Origin: Paenibacillus bouchesdurhonensis
Lineage (GTDB): Bacteria; Bacillota; Bacilli; Paenibacillales; Paenibacillaceae
NCBI RefSeq assembly: GCF_900155685.1
Contig: NZ_LT732548.1
Coordinates: forward strand, 1,279,474-1,343,473
DNA: 64,000 nucleotides
Direction of reading: 5' to 3'
Part shown: positions 35,441 through 44,014 of the stretch, piece after piece
How positions within the stretch are numbered: the stretch's first letter is position 1
Layout of the letters: each line of letters begins with the position of its first letter
Program-made: the position numbers and the translations under genes
The notes under the pieces: model-generated
Seen by the model: the letters and a program-made list of their open reading frames with translations, nothing else
Databases searched by the model: none
Told to the model about the DNA's origin: nothing

Positions 35441-35813
35441 CGTGTTCAGAAAGACTGCCCGGCTTTCTTATTAAGCCGCAAAAATGTGTAAGAGGGATGA
35501 TCGTATAAGCAAAGCTGAAGCGAGGACACTGCCCGAACAAGCGTTTTCGACAAACATGAAGTTATTTCGGAATGGGTTCTCACTTACCTTTTTATCTATG
35601 CTCTGACGCAAAGTCGTGGTATATTAACACTTTGAAGCAATTTAAACCAATATCCATCTGATGTTTGCAAATATAGGAACCTCCTTGTAAATGACAATAT
35701 ATGATAAGATTTTTTTGGATTTTTCCAGAATATTGAAGGTTTAAGAGAGATTATATCGAATAATAAAATGAGGGAATTTGAAATGTCCTTATTTTACTGG
35801 CAGGGGTGCTGAA
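35441..35813. other. Intergenic stretch before the histidine kinase
   Basis: Becomes AT-rich towards the kinase gene. No ORF with a ribosome site was found on either strand. It should hold the kinase promoter, but none could be singled out. Confidence 0.5.
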
Positions 35814-37703
35814 ATGAAGGGGTTATTCAAAGGAATAGTCATCTTTTTTGGATTATTGCTCATTGTATATTGTGTTTTTCTATTGGAGAATTCTGGTGAC
35901 ATAAAATCAACTGAACAAACAATAGGTAACTGGGAAATTGCATGGACAAGCGATAGTGATTTAGATCTTAGTGAGCAAAACTTGGATAAACTTGATTGGA
36001 TTCCGGTTTCTACACAAGCCCCAGCACCTGAAAGGCCTAAGGATGCAGATACTCAATGGATAAAAATTGATTTACCCGAACTTAAGCTAGAATTATCTAC
36101 GGTTCTTATTAGTAAGATCTACGGAAAACATATTTTGGCAATCTATAATGGGGCTAAGATCTATGAATCTGATCGCAGTTTTAATTATGAGATCAATAGT
36201 GTGCTTTTACCCGTGGATAAAATTGATTCCGAGAAAACTCTTTACATTGGGGTATCATCTCAAAGGAGAATAGGAATTCCAAACGAAATTCAAGTTGGTG
36301 AATATCAAGAACTACTAAAAAAGTATGTTAAAGGCAATATTTCTGATTTCATTTTGGGAAGCACACTTATATTTATTGCAGTAATTATGTTAGCTTGCAC
36401 TGTATTTCTGAGATCAGACAATCTTGTAATATGGGTATCTCTCTGTGCTGTATTTTTATCTAGCGGTGTAATTGTAGTTACGTACTCATCCTTTTTATAT
36501 TGGTTGTTTGAGGATTTGGGTAAGGTATATGTAACTTTGTTTGATGCTGCATTATTTATCTTGCTGCCAGCATTTACATTTTTCTTCGAGAGAGTGTTTG
36601 GTTCTGGTTATTACTCAATAATTCGAAAGTTTAGAAATTTTCAAGTAGTTTATTCGGTAATTTGTACATTATTGCTTATTCTTAATGAGCTGACATCAGG
36701 CAGAGCATTTCCTATATATAATTTAATATCACAGGAATTTCTCGGTTTTATAATAATTACCCAGTTTGTATTGCTATTAAGCATTGTGACTATTTATACA
36801 TTTCAAAAGAATAAAGATGCGGTTATTTTTAGTATAGGATTTCTAATCTTAGCAGTGTTAGGAATTGGAGAACTAGTTTGGTTTTATTCTCAAAATTCAT
36901 ATTATGATTTGTATTTGTGGAAATGGGGCGTAGTATGCTTCCTGATTTCTTTAATTATTATTCTTGGAAGAAGATTTGCTGAAAATCATGAACAAGTGGT
37001 TGAGTACTCTAAGCAGCTAGAGATGTTCAATAATGAACTGCAGCGTTCTGAGAAAATGGAAATTATCAGTGAAATGGCTGCTTCTGTAGCTCATGAAGTG
37101 AGGAATCCATTACAGGTCACCAGAGGATTCATTCAATTATTAGCTGAAAAGCACGAGAATTCTGAGAAGGTATATTTGCATATGGCTCTGGACGAACTTG
37201 ACCGTGCATCGAATATCATCACTGATTTTCTTACTTTTGCCAAGCCGGAAGTAGGAAAGGTGGCTACGTTAAACTTACTGCAGGAATTCATACATATTGA
37301 GGGAATATTAGTGCCGATGGCTAATTTGCAAGGAGGAAAAATCGCGGTAAACATTCCTGACAATCTACTGATCAAAGGAAACTCTTCAAAGTTTAAACAG
37401 GCTATTATTAATATCATTAAAAATAGTATCGAATCTCTCCACGGGGAGGGAGATATCCAGGTATGGGGATATAAAGAAGATGAATGGGTATATATCCATA
37501 TAAAAGATAACGGCGAAGGGATGGATTCTGATGTATTAGCTCGACTTGGTGAACCATACTTCTCAAACAAGACAAAGGGAACAGGACTCGGCTTGATGGT
37601 AACGTTTAGAATTATCGAGGTTATGCAAGGGGAGATTACTTTCCTGAGTGAAAAGGGAGTAGGTACCGAAGCAATTATTCGCTTCCCGTCTAGAGAAGAT
37701 TGA
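35814..37703 (+). CDS. 7TMR-DISM-type sensor histidine kinase (orphan)
   Basis: 629 residues from the ATG at 35814, 7 nt after AGGGG. An in-frame TTG at 35778 lacks a site. A first membrane segment (about 5-24) is followed by an extracellular beta-rich domain of ~150 residues (jelly-roll-like, GNWEIAWTSDSDLDL at its start), seven membrane segments (about 180-385), a short coiled linker, the HisKA box with SVAHEVRNPLQ and an ATPase domain with the N-box NIIKNSIESL, DNGEGM and GTGLGLM. The kinase core resembles the sporulation kinases and is not the HisKA_3 type of ComP. No response regulator is adjacent. The gene is convergent with the NHLP precursor gene. Confidence 0.87.
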   Translation: MKGLFKGIVIFFGLLLIVYCVFLLENSGDIKSTEQTIGNWEIAWTSDSDLDLSEQNLDKLDWIPVSTQAPAPERPKDADTQWIKIDLPELKLELSTVLISKIYGKHILAIYNGAKIYESDRSFNYEINSVLLPVDKIDSEKTLYIGVSSQRRIGIPNEIQVGEYQELLKKYVKGNISDFILGSTLIFIAVIMLACTVFLRSDNLVIWVSLCAVFLSSGVIVVTYSSFLYWLFEDLGKVYVTLFDAALFILLPAFTFFFERVFGSGYYSIIRKFRNFQVVYSVICTLLLILNELTSGRAFPIYNLISQEFLGFIIITQFVLLLSIVTIYTFQKNKDAVIFSIGFLILAVLGIGELVWFYSQNSYYDLYLWKWGVVCFLISLIIILGRRFAENHEQVVEYSKQLEMFNNELQRSEKMEIISEMAASVAHEVRNPLQVTRGFIQLLAEKHENSEKVYLHMALDELDRASNIITDFLTFAKPEVGKVATLNLLQEFIHIEGILVPMANLQGGKIAVNIPDNLLIKGNSSKFKQAIINIIKNSIESLHGEGDIQVWGYKEDEWVYIHIKDNGEGMDSDVLARLGEPYFSNKTKGTGLGLMVTFRIIEVMQGEITFLSEKGVGTEAIIRFPSRED

Positions 37704-37718
37704 CGGGAAGCTTTTTTT
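37681..37718 (+). terminator. Terminator overlapping the end of the kinase gene
   Basis: GCTTCCCGTC (37681-37690, inside the last codons) pairs perfectly with GACGGGAAGC (37702-37711), followed by seven T. Confidence 0.9.
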
Positions 37719-37749
37719 ATAACCTTTGTATTGCTATGAAAGATATTGG

Positions 37750-37995
37750 TTAGCTCCACACAGCATTCGGCTTGATGTCGCTCTTAATTACATCCGACGG
37801 ATTTGGGGGAAGAACAAGATAAAATTCGTCGGAACTTTCTTCAACTGTCTTAACCTTGATGTGATCGGGAATTGTAACCCCGAGCGCCTCCTGGATTGCA
37901 GCCTTTGGGTCGGCTAGCAATTTGGCCTTGAAACTAGGGTCTTGCCAAGCTTTCTGAATAATTTGCGTTTGAAGGAGAGCTCCTGATGTTGTCAT
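37750..37995 (-). CDS. NHLP-leader RiPP precursor peptide, 81 aa
   Basis: The N-terminal ~64 residues match the nitrile-hydratase-like leader peptide (NHLP) family: DPSFKAKLLADPKAAIQEAL (19-38), then VTIPDHIKVKTVEES and DEFYLVLP. Typical leaders of this kind end at a similar LP motif. The remaining tail (about 65-81) is the candidate core. It has no Cys, two Pro after the leader, several Asp/Lys and ends in NAVWS, so Trp80 is its only aromatic residue. AAAGGGTGA is 5-8 nt before the ATG. It lies 69 bp downstream of an isoprenoid-synthase-like gene on the same strand. A weak promoter and a GTTATAA/TTATAAC inverted repeat sit in that gap. No transporter, protease or standard RiPP maturase is adjacent. 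Confidence 0.82.
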   Translation of the reverse strand: MTTSGALLQTQIIQKAWQDPSFKAKLLADPKAAIQEALGVTIPDHIKVKTVEESSDEFYLVLPPNPSDVIKSDIKPNAVWS

Positions 37996-38064
37996 AAGAT
38001 CACCCTTTCTCAGAAAAAATGGTTATAAGTGCTTACATATTATAACATTAGTCACAGTTATAAT

Positions 38065-39015
38065 CTAGGAATTAATGATTTTTTTCGACAGCCAGTACTC
38101 TAATCCGCCCTTTTCTAACAATTTCCTGTCTGTTTCGATCTGATTTGCGCCTTGTTGAACATTTTGGTAGAGAAACTCATGAAAGTCATAAAGATGGCGA
38201 GCGTTAGGCCGGACTGTTTCTAGGGACCGATGATGAGCTTCGACTTGGAGTGCGTATTCTAGTAAAATGTCTTCCGTATAAATCGCGTGCCGAATCTCCT
38301 CTGGTGTAGGTCGCTGATTCTCAGGCAGTTGCTTCTTGGTCTGAATTAGAGCGATAAGGCAATTATAGCTGCCTTCCTTCAGATCCTTCTCCCAATCCAT
38401 CCAATCATCCAACATTTGCAGCGTAATGAGCACGGTATCTACGTTGTCTTCAAGCAAAGGAATCATTTGCTCCTGGCCAGACAGCAAGCAAATAGCAGCT
38501 ACGGATAACTTCACTGGTGCAGCCTTATGAGCAACTCGTACGGGATGCTCTAGAAAGAAGTTATTGCTGTTCTCGTGAGTGACAGCATCGGCCCATTCGC
38601 TGACATATTTACGAAAGTATGACCAGAATGGGGAGCCCGTTGGGAAGTATTCTCTGTAAATGCTCATAAACTCGAAGTGAATAAGGTCGGCTAGAGGCAG
38701 TTGATGCTTGAACCTGGCATCGGGATTATCCATCAGATCATCGATCAGATGATAGTACAGCATCCCGAAAATGTTTGCTATCGCTATTTTGCGGCAGTCG
38801 GCGCTAGATACTTCTGACTTCTCCTGCAGCCAGAACGGTAGAAGATAGCAAATGTAATTTTTCGAGCGATGCTCCTTCATGACATGGAACTTATCAAGAA
38901 AGTCACGGGCTGGTTGGCTAAAGGAGGTAGGGAATGCGGATAACAACTTGTCCGCAACAGCGAACGCTTGCTGCAAATCTTCTTCATAATTGGAAAGCCA
39001 GAGCAAATTAAACAC
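38065..39015 (-). CDS. Class I isoprenoid-synthase-like enzyme linked to the NHLP precursor
   Basis: 316 residues from the GTG at 39015. A TTG at 39006, 6 nt after GAGAGGTG, is an equally good start. The protein is all-helical, cytosolic, with two Asp-rich motifs spaced as in trans-prenyltransferases and terpene synthases: IDDLMDNPD (91-99) and LDDWMDWEKDL (202-212). Both DDxxD-like motifs are intact, so binding of Mg-diphosphate is likely. Overall it is distant from housekeeping prenyl diphosphate synthases. Known precedents are ComQ, which prenylates a Trp in ComX, and terpene synthases. The gene is directly upstream of the NHLP precursor, so peptide prenylation is the leading hypothesis. 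An alternative is free terpenoid synthesis. Confidence 0.75.
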   Translation of the reverse strand: MFNLLWLSNYEEDLQQAFAVADKLLSAFPTSFSQPARDFLDKFHVMKEHRSKNYICYLLPFWLQEKSEVSSADCRKIAIANIFGMLYYHLIDDLMDNPDARFKHQLPLADLIHFEFMSIYREYFPTGSPFWSYFRKYVSEWADAVTHENSNNFFLEHPVRVAHKAAPVKLSVAAICLLSGQEQMIPLLEDNVDTVLITLQMLDDWMDWEKDLKEGSYNCLIALIQTKKQLPENQRPTPEEIRHAIYTEDILLEYALQVEAHHRSLETVRPNARHLYDFHEFLYQNVQQGANQIETDRKLLEKGGLEYWLSKKIINS

Positions 39016-39094
39016 CTCTCATCAAAGTTAAAGCCCCGGTATACCTACAATATTATCGTTAGGCAAAGAAGACGAGAGTAGTCCGGTTATTATA

Positions 39095-39122
39095 ATTATA
39101 GCGTATATGAAAAGTTTCAAAA
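39095..39122 (-). promoter_or_regulatory. Possible promoter of the isoprenoid-enzyme/NHLP unit
   Basis: On the minus strand, TATAAT (39095-39100) follows TTTTGA (39117-39122) at 16 bp, about 80 bp before the start codon. The -10 is perfect, the -35 moderate. Confidence 0.4.
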
Positions 39123-39280
39123 ATACAAATTTGTGACTTTTGATCTACATTGCAGGGCTAGCGTCATGTAGAGAAACCACCGTAGTTGCGGTGATCTGTG
39201 TGTTCTAGCAGTTTTATCATTTAGAAAAATAAAACAAACCCTTTAATCGAAAGGATGGGTAAATAATTTGAGATCCAATC

Positions 39281-39433
39281 TAGACAATCATATCCACATT
39301 GCCTTGCCGCCAAATTCGGCAACGAATCGTCCGCTCTCCGGTAGGATGTTACTTACATAAGCTGCGACATCCTCGGCGTCCTCAATCCAGTGCAAAGCTG
39401 CATTGGAGAATACCGCATTCACTTTCTGATCCA
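39281..39433 (-). pseudogene. Internal fragment of a methyltransferase gene (copy B)
   Basis: This 153-bp stretch is about 90% identical to 39867-40020 inside the intact methyltransferase gene, in the same orientation, with a 1-bp deletion (GCCTTGCC for GCCTTTGCC) that breaks the frame. It encodes the part around NAALHWIKDAEDV. It is a partial duplication, not a gene. The rest of 39123-39280 contains no gene. Confidence 0.9.
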
Positions 39434-39511
39434 TTCATTTTTTACAATAAACGGTCTGCTCCAGGGAGACTTACCGAAGGAGCAGATCATATGGCAATTG
39501 AAATTATCTAT

Positions 39512-40291
39512 TTAGCACGATACCTGCTTCACGGCCACGATGCGAATTCGTTTGTAATCCGCTAACCAAGTGCCGTCTTTGTATAACACAGGTCTCGCTG
39601 CATCGCAAATATGTTGAAACGCCTCAACTTTTTTGCTTTCTGTAAAATCACAAAAGAACTCATCTGCGGCTAACCCGTTAAGCCAATGGAACAGCCCATT
39701 GTCGCCATCCTCTAGCGGAGTAGGCCGATCAAAATGCACCGCATAGGTGACACGAAGGCCCTTCGATTCAAGCAAGGAGCTATATTGGCCAATACTTGGG
39801 AAGAACCAGGGATTGCGCTTCTTGGCGTCGATGCCGTATTGCTCGGACAACACCTTGTAGATGCTCTGGACAATCATATCCACATTGCCTTTGCCGCCAA
39901 ATTCGGCAACGAATCGTCCGCCCTCCCGGAGGACGTTACTTATGCAAGCCACCACATCCTCGGCGTCCTTAATCCAGTGCAAAGCTGCATTGGAGAAAAC
40001 CGCATCTACTTTCTGATCCAAGGAGAAATCGGCAGCATTGCCGACCCTAAAATCAAATTGGGGATACTTCCGCTGGGCTTGCTCAATCATCGAGGGGGAA
40101 TAGTCCATCCCGAGCACGGAAGCTCCAGTCTTCTGAATCTCATAGCTTAAGTCTCCGGTTCCGCAGCCCAGATCAAGAATAACCTCTCCCGGCTGCGCTT
40201 GAAGCTGGCTGACGACATCCTTGCCGAAATTCGATACAAATCCAAGCTTCTGATCGTACAACTCCGGCTTCCAATCATGAATAGATCCCAT
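39512..40291 (-). CDS. Class I SAM-dependent methyltransferase
   Basis: 259 residues. Motif I reads VILDLGCGTGDLSYEI (about 38-53), the acidic end of strand 2 is GMDYSPSMIEQA, motif II/III are FSNAALHWIKDAEDV and LREGGRFVAEFGG. This resembles the trans-aconitate methyltransferase-like group, acting on small molecules, but the substrate is not evident. AGGAGGTAC lies 6-8 nt before the ATG. It is upstream of, and on the same strand as, the NHLP cassette, with about 500 bp and a hairpin (39450-39489) between them, so membership in that system is uncertain. Two broken copies of this gene lie at 39281 and 44435. Confidence 0.85.
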   Translation of the reverse strand: MGSIHDWKPELYDQKLGFVSNFGKDVVSQLQAQPGEVILDLGCGTGDLSYEIQKTGASVLGMDYSPSMIEQAQRKYPQFDFRVGNAADFSLDQKVDAVFSNAALHWIKDAEDVVACISNVLREGGRFVAEFGGKGNVDMIVQSIYKVLSEQYGIDAKKRNPWFFPSIGQYSSLLESKGLRVTYAVHFDRPTPLEDGDNGLFHWLNGLAADEFFCDFTESKKVEAFQHICDAARPVLYKDGTWLADYKRIRIVAVKQVSC

Positions 40292-40416
40292 AAATGTACC
40301 TCCTCATAGGTTAATGCGGGTGATAAGACAATTCCTTTTCTTGTTATATCATTGCATAAACTTGTAAATTGATTAAATATATAATTGTAATATCACTGAT
40401 AGCTTTCACCTATTAA

Positions 40417-40800
40417 GAGGGGGTTCATCATGTTCGTATTTATTTTCCAAGCTGCAAAGAAGAAGGGTATGCGATTAGCTCAGTTAAGAGGCAAACTCCG
40501 ACACTAATTGCTTCCTCAGCAACGAAAGAATCAACCGAATCTGAAGATGACGTTATGTTCGATCCCGCCACAAAAACACTTTATACGAAATACGGAAAGA
40601 AAATCAAATTGGCGCCTGATCATATTGAGATTTCTTCACAGGATATGTCAATCATACTCCATGATCAGAGTGGCATTCATATTGTAAGCAGTAAAAACAT
40701 TAATCTTAATGCAAATAAGATTGAATTGTCTGGAAGCGGGAATAGCATAACATTGGATGATAAGAAGGTTTTATCTGGAACAGAAATTAAAATGAATTGA
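40417..40800 (+). pseudogene. C-terminal remnant of a VgrG/gp5-like spike protein
   Basis: The frame opens after a stop at 40414 and reads VHHVRIYFPSCKEEGYAISS, then ends with a repetitive beta-helix-like tail: DMSIILHDQSGIHIVSSKNI followed by NLNANKIELSGS and SITLDDKK. This is how spike proteins of contractile injection systems and phage baseplates end (alternating hydrophobic residues every second position, IxLxA repeats). The N-terminal several hundred residues are absent. An ATG at 40555 could start an 81-residue product, but it has no ribosome site. Confidence 0.6.
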
Positions 40801-40814
40801 ATGGAGGAGCCGTC

Positions 40815-41257
40815 TTGGATAAACAAGAAGCCTTGTCTCATTTTTATAATGAGTATTTCATTCCTGAATTGGCAGTATCCATAGAAGAGGCGGAAACGAA
40901 ATTTAAGCAGGATCAAGCTAGGTTAACCTTGCATGTGGCAAACTCATTTAGGAAAATTTGTGTGCTTATTGATGCTATTTGAATGGGATGAGGTTCTTGA
41001 ACTTGGAGAAGAGGTTTATTGTGATAATAAACTATATATCATTGTTTCCCGCAAGGGATCGATGGTATCAGGAATCATGAATTGTCTTATGAATGCGCGC
41101 TGCCCGATGGCATAACCGTAAATAATCGGGAGTGCCGTCGGAGGAAGAACCTTAAAATTCATCGAAATCAGGTTCGAATTCACTTAGATATGGATAAACA
41201 GCAGAACTCAAATGAAGCCCGCTGGTTTCCCTACTCAGCTGCAAAAACGCCTTACAG
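40815..41257 (+). pseudogene. Frameshifted remnants next to the spike fragment
   Basis: A TTG at 40815 after GGAGG starts DKQEALSHFYNEYFIPEL, which stops at 40980. A second frame carries LELGEEVYCDNKLYIIVSRK and a third continues with ELSYECALPDGITV and KIHRNQVRIHLDMD to about WFPYSA. The last two pieces join into one protein across a frameshift and look like the middle of a spike protein of the same type as the preceding C-terminal piece. A middle segment placed after a C-terminal segment implies two tandem copies or a rearrangement. Confidence 0.5.
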
Positions 41258-41578
41258 AGCTTCTGTAACAAGTGGAGAGCCGCCTATCCCAAGTTAGTGA
41301 AATCGCTTCAGGAGAACCCGCATATCCTCACGTTTTACAGCTATCCTGAGTCCATACGCAATTCAACCAATCTCATTGAATCGTTTAACGAACAAATTGA
41401 GCGATACACCAAGCGCAAAGAGCAGTTCCCACATGAAGAGGCGCTTTTGAGAAGTTCCTGGTTGCTCAGTTTGAAAGCTACAATCAACGCTTTGCTATCC
41501 ACTGTTACGTGGGTTTCGATAAGGCACGATCCGAGCTTTAAGATATGTTCTCCGCCGTCAAAGACTGACTTTATGTTC
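41240..41578 (+). mobile_element. IS256-family transposase remnant (C-terminal part)
   Basis: Reading across frameshifts gives FCNKWRAAYPKLVKSLQENP, then STNLIESFNEQIERYTKRKE QFPHEEALL and, in another frame, FLVAQFESYNQRFAIHCYVG and FDKARSEL. These are the conserved final ~110 residues of Mutator/IS256 transposases. The catalytic DDE region is missing and no inverted repeats were found, so it is inactive. Confidence 0.85.
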
Positions 41579-41668
41579 TATAAGATAAGCAATTAAATCA
41601 TCCTTTTTTTAGATAAGAATATAATATATAGTTATAATGGTATTAATCACTTTCAACGGAGGGAAATA

Positions 41669-42052
41669 ATGATTAAAAAACTTAAATTTATTCTTACTTT
41701 ATTTTTTTCACTATTGATTTTAGTTAGTTGTAGCTCTGGAATAAACTATATAGGGGAAGGTAAATATTGGACTGGAAGATATAATGTGACTATAAACACA
41801 AAAAGTAATACTCAACAAGGAAAATATATTTTTATTTATAGAGGACAATCGAATTTTAATAACAATATTGATGATTTAATTATTGAAAATGGAAATAAAA
41901 CAACGAAATTATCTAACTTTGGTTTAATTAATGGTGAGATGAGTATCCCTGTAAATTGCTCTGGATGCGCTCTTCCAAAAAAAGAAGATCCTATTAAAAT
42001 AACAATTCGTTGGGATAATAATGAAGAATCTTTTGAACTACTGAGTAAATAA
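41669..42052 (+). CDS. Small lipoprotein, unknown function
   Basis: 127 residues. A basic N-terminus (MIKKLKF), a hydrophobic stretch and the lipobox LVSC (Cys near 21) mark a lipoprotein. The mature part is beta-rich and polar with two further cysteines in NCSGC. Codon use is very AT-rich compared with the flanking core genes, which fits acquired DNA. GGAGGG lies 6-7 nt before the ATG. No family was recognised. Confidence 0.65.
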   Translation: MIKKLKFILTLFFSLLILVSCSSGINYIGEGKYWTGRYNVTINTKSNTQQGKYIFIYRGQSNFNNNIDDLIIENGNKTTKLSNFGLINGEMSIPVNCSGCALPKKEDPIKITIRWDNNEESFELLSK

Positions 42053-42103
42053 ATAAAATTACTTCTATTGTTCTATCATTTATTACATTAAAATATTAAA
42101 GAA

Positions 42104-42140
42104 TGGCGAACAGCTTTTTAAGCATGTTCGCCACTTTTTT
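42104..42140. terminator. Bidirectional terminator between convergent orphan genes
   Basis: TGGCGAACA (42104-42112) pairs perfectly with TGTTCGCCA (42125-42133), followed by CTTTTTT on the plus strand. The flanking A-rich bases give a U-run on the minus strand. Confidence 0.88.
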
Positions 42141-42151
42141 AAATAAATATA

Positions 42152-42916
42152 TTATTGTGTGAGGTTATTTTGATGATGTAATGTCCAAGTAGAACTTGTC
42201 CCACGTTCAATTGTTATATATGTGTTTACACCCATCTTAAGATTTGTTTCGAGAGCTGGCCAGGAAGACGGGGCTGTATAAGAAAATGTATTTCCACTTG
42301 GATATAAGTTTCCTGATGATCTGGAAACACCAATCCCACTACCTTGGGCATTTCCACTAATTCCATATACAACTTTACGATCAGATAAAATATATCTAGA
42401 ATCTGATTTATCCCACCCACCACTTACAGAATCTAACTTATAAGCATATACATTATTATTTAATGTACGTGTATAATTTACTTTAGAATACGCTCTTAAA
42501 CCATAGCCCGAATCCCATTCCTCTTCTTCTTTACTACCGAAAGGTCGAATAAGATTTCCATTTTCAGAACTATTATAATCATTGGTAATAACTAGAAATG
42601 AGACTTTGCTAAATGTCTCTACTAGCTCTTCCCCATTCTGAACAGCCAGTAACTTCTGGGTTGTTGTATATTGTTTAATATTATCATTATTATCAGAAGG
42701 ACTTTGAACAACAAACAAAGCTTGTTCCGAATCGTTGGTTACATCAGAAATGCCATTTTTAGCTCGATCAAAAAGGACATCTAAATCTGTAATTTCTTCG
42801 GCCTGATAGATCACGGTTCCTCCCGAATCAGCTTTAGGTTCGGCAAAGCTAATACTTCCGAATGAAGAGAAAAGAACTACGACAAGTGTCAAAATAAACA
42901 ACTTTTTTGCTTTCAT
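42152..42916 (-). CDS. Secreted protein, unknown function
   Basis: 254 residues with a clear signal peptide (MKAKKLF, hydrophobic core, cleavage after SFA near 25). The mature protein is polar, rich in Ser/Asn/Gly, with no cysteine. It has a region with GISGNAQGSGIGVSRSSGNL and ends HHQNNLTQ. GGGAG lies 9 nt before the ATG. Its AT-rich composition matches the neighbouring lipoprotein and sets both apart from core genes. No family was recognised. Confidence 0.65.
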   Translation of the reverse strand: MKAKKLFILTLVVVLFSSFGSISFAEPKADSGGTVIYQAEEITDLDVLFDRAKNGISDVTNDSEQALFVVQSPSDNNDNIKQYTTTQKLLAVQNGEELVETFSKVSFLVITNDYNSSENGNLIRPFGSKEEEEWDSGYGLRAYSKVNYTRTLNNNVYAYKLDSVSGGWDKSDSRYILSDRKVVYGISGNAQGSGIGVSRSSGNLYPSGNTFSYTAPSSWPALETNLKMGVNTYITIERGTSSTWTLHHQNNLTQ

Positions 42917-43008
42917 TTACAAATCTCCCTTATGTAGTATTTTCCAATCCCATAAACCTTAATATAAATATTTAGGGAAGTAAACCATATATTGTATTTT
43001 AATTCTTT

Positions 43009-43270
43009 TCACTTACAAAAATAGAACTTAAGGGCCATGTACATTCTCCATGATTCTGAAAGACGCATTAAAACAGTTTTTAGCACATGAAATCTTTGTC
43101 TCCCCATCCCTAATTTGGTATATAATGCGTGATAGATTAGTTCCTCTCTAACAAAATACTTTTTTTCAACGATGATCAATTGTTCAGGATCAAGCTGAGC
43201 TAGAGATCTTACGACAGGATACATCATTTTTTCGATCTCGCTGAGCTCTTCTTCATTCTTTCAACTTTTT
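43009..43270 (-). pseudogene. Remnant resembling an ArpU-type phage regulator (C-terminal part)
   Basis: The frame after a stop near 43268 reads EELSEIEKMMYPVVRSLAQL, then IVEKKYF and LYTKLGMGRQRFHVLKTVLM, which resembles the HTH half of ArpU/RinA late-transcription regulators. It has no start with a ribosome site. The block at 43335-43550 may be the other half. Assignment is tentative. Confidence 0.35.
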
Positions 43271-43334
43271 CGAGAGTCCTTATTACTGCACTTTCAGTTG
43301 AGGGAGTACCTTGAACGAGTACCCGGTAGTATTG

Positions 43335-43550
43335 CTATAAGTAGCTGTAACCTTGGGCAGATAAGTTTCCCGCTGCTTCCAGCCAATTTTTTCGTTTCAT
43401 TCTTTGATAATGATCTTTAAGTCTGTGTTCAACGATAAGCTGATATTGTTCTCTCAACGCGACAGGAATATCTAGCTCAAGTTGTTTAACATCTTCGGAA
43501 TCAGAATATTTACCGATACCGATTAACTCTAGCTTGTCTTCTGTCTCCAA
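43335..43550 (-). pseudogene. Small charged ORF, possible N-terminal half of the same remnant
   Basis: 71 residues reading VKQLELDIPVALREQYQLIV and DHYQRMKRKNWLEAAGN. Short phage-type regulators often start with such a segment. The spacing and the frame break to the block at 43009 suggest one damaged gene, but this is a weak inference. The ORF could also be spurious. Confidence 0.3.
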
Positions 43551-43659
43551 GTATTGCTCAATAATATGTGCCTTTTCTACTATTTTGAATTATCTTACGT
43601 CTTCATCATCTTTTGAATTTTTTGATATCTTATACATAGCCAGTCCGTTGGTATTTGAG

Positions 43660-43976
43660 TCACGTCATGATTTTGTGCCCGAGCTTCCAATTCTTCAAAA
43701 TAATCCATGGCTGCTTCCGATAATGATCTAAATTCTCGGCGATCCACGCCCGGCCCGACAATATATCCAAGCTTCTTTGCATAAAAAGAAATGCTTGATC
43801 GATATCACGATCCTCAGTTGCTATCTTTAATTGTTGTATCCCTGCACGAATTACCCTGCGGAGTAAAAGTTGTTGGCTTAGTAGACCAACGTAATATTTA
43901 AAGCTCTCTGGATTTGAACTGGGTACACTGTCATGTAATCTTTTAAGGAGAGCGTAAAATATTTTGTGTAAACTCA
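43660..43976 (-). CDS. Hypothetical protein, probably damaged
   Basis: About 104 helical residues starting MSLHKIFYALLKRLHDSV, with GGGGGA 9-12 nt before the ATG. Near the 3' end another frame gives the more coherent SLSEAAMDYFEELEARAQNH followed by a normal end at about 43596, so a frameshift near 43720 is likely. No family was recognised. It lies directly behind a transposase relic on the same strand. Confidence 0.4.
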
Positions 43977-44014
43977 TTTTAAGCAATCCCCCGAGGAGAA
44001 TTTTGCGTTTCTGA

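Noticed and set aside
35814-37703. Calling the histidine kinase ComP
   Set aside because: Its phosphoacceptor box and ATPase domain are of the HisKA/sporulation-kinase type, not HisKA_3, and no ComA-like regulator is present.
37750-40291. Treating the methyltransferase as a third gene of the NHLP cassette
   Set aside because: About 500 bp, a hairpin and a partial gene copy separate it from the isoprenoid-enzyme gene, which has a promoter-like sequence of its own. The methyltransferase is also duplicated independently.
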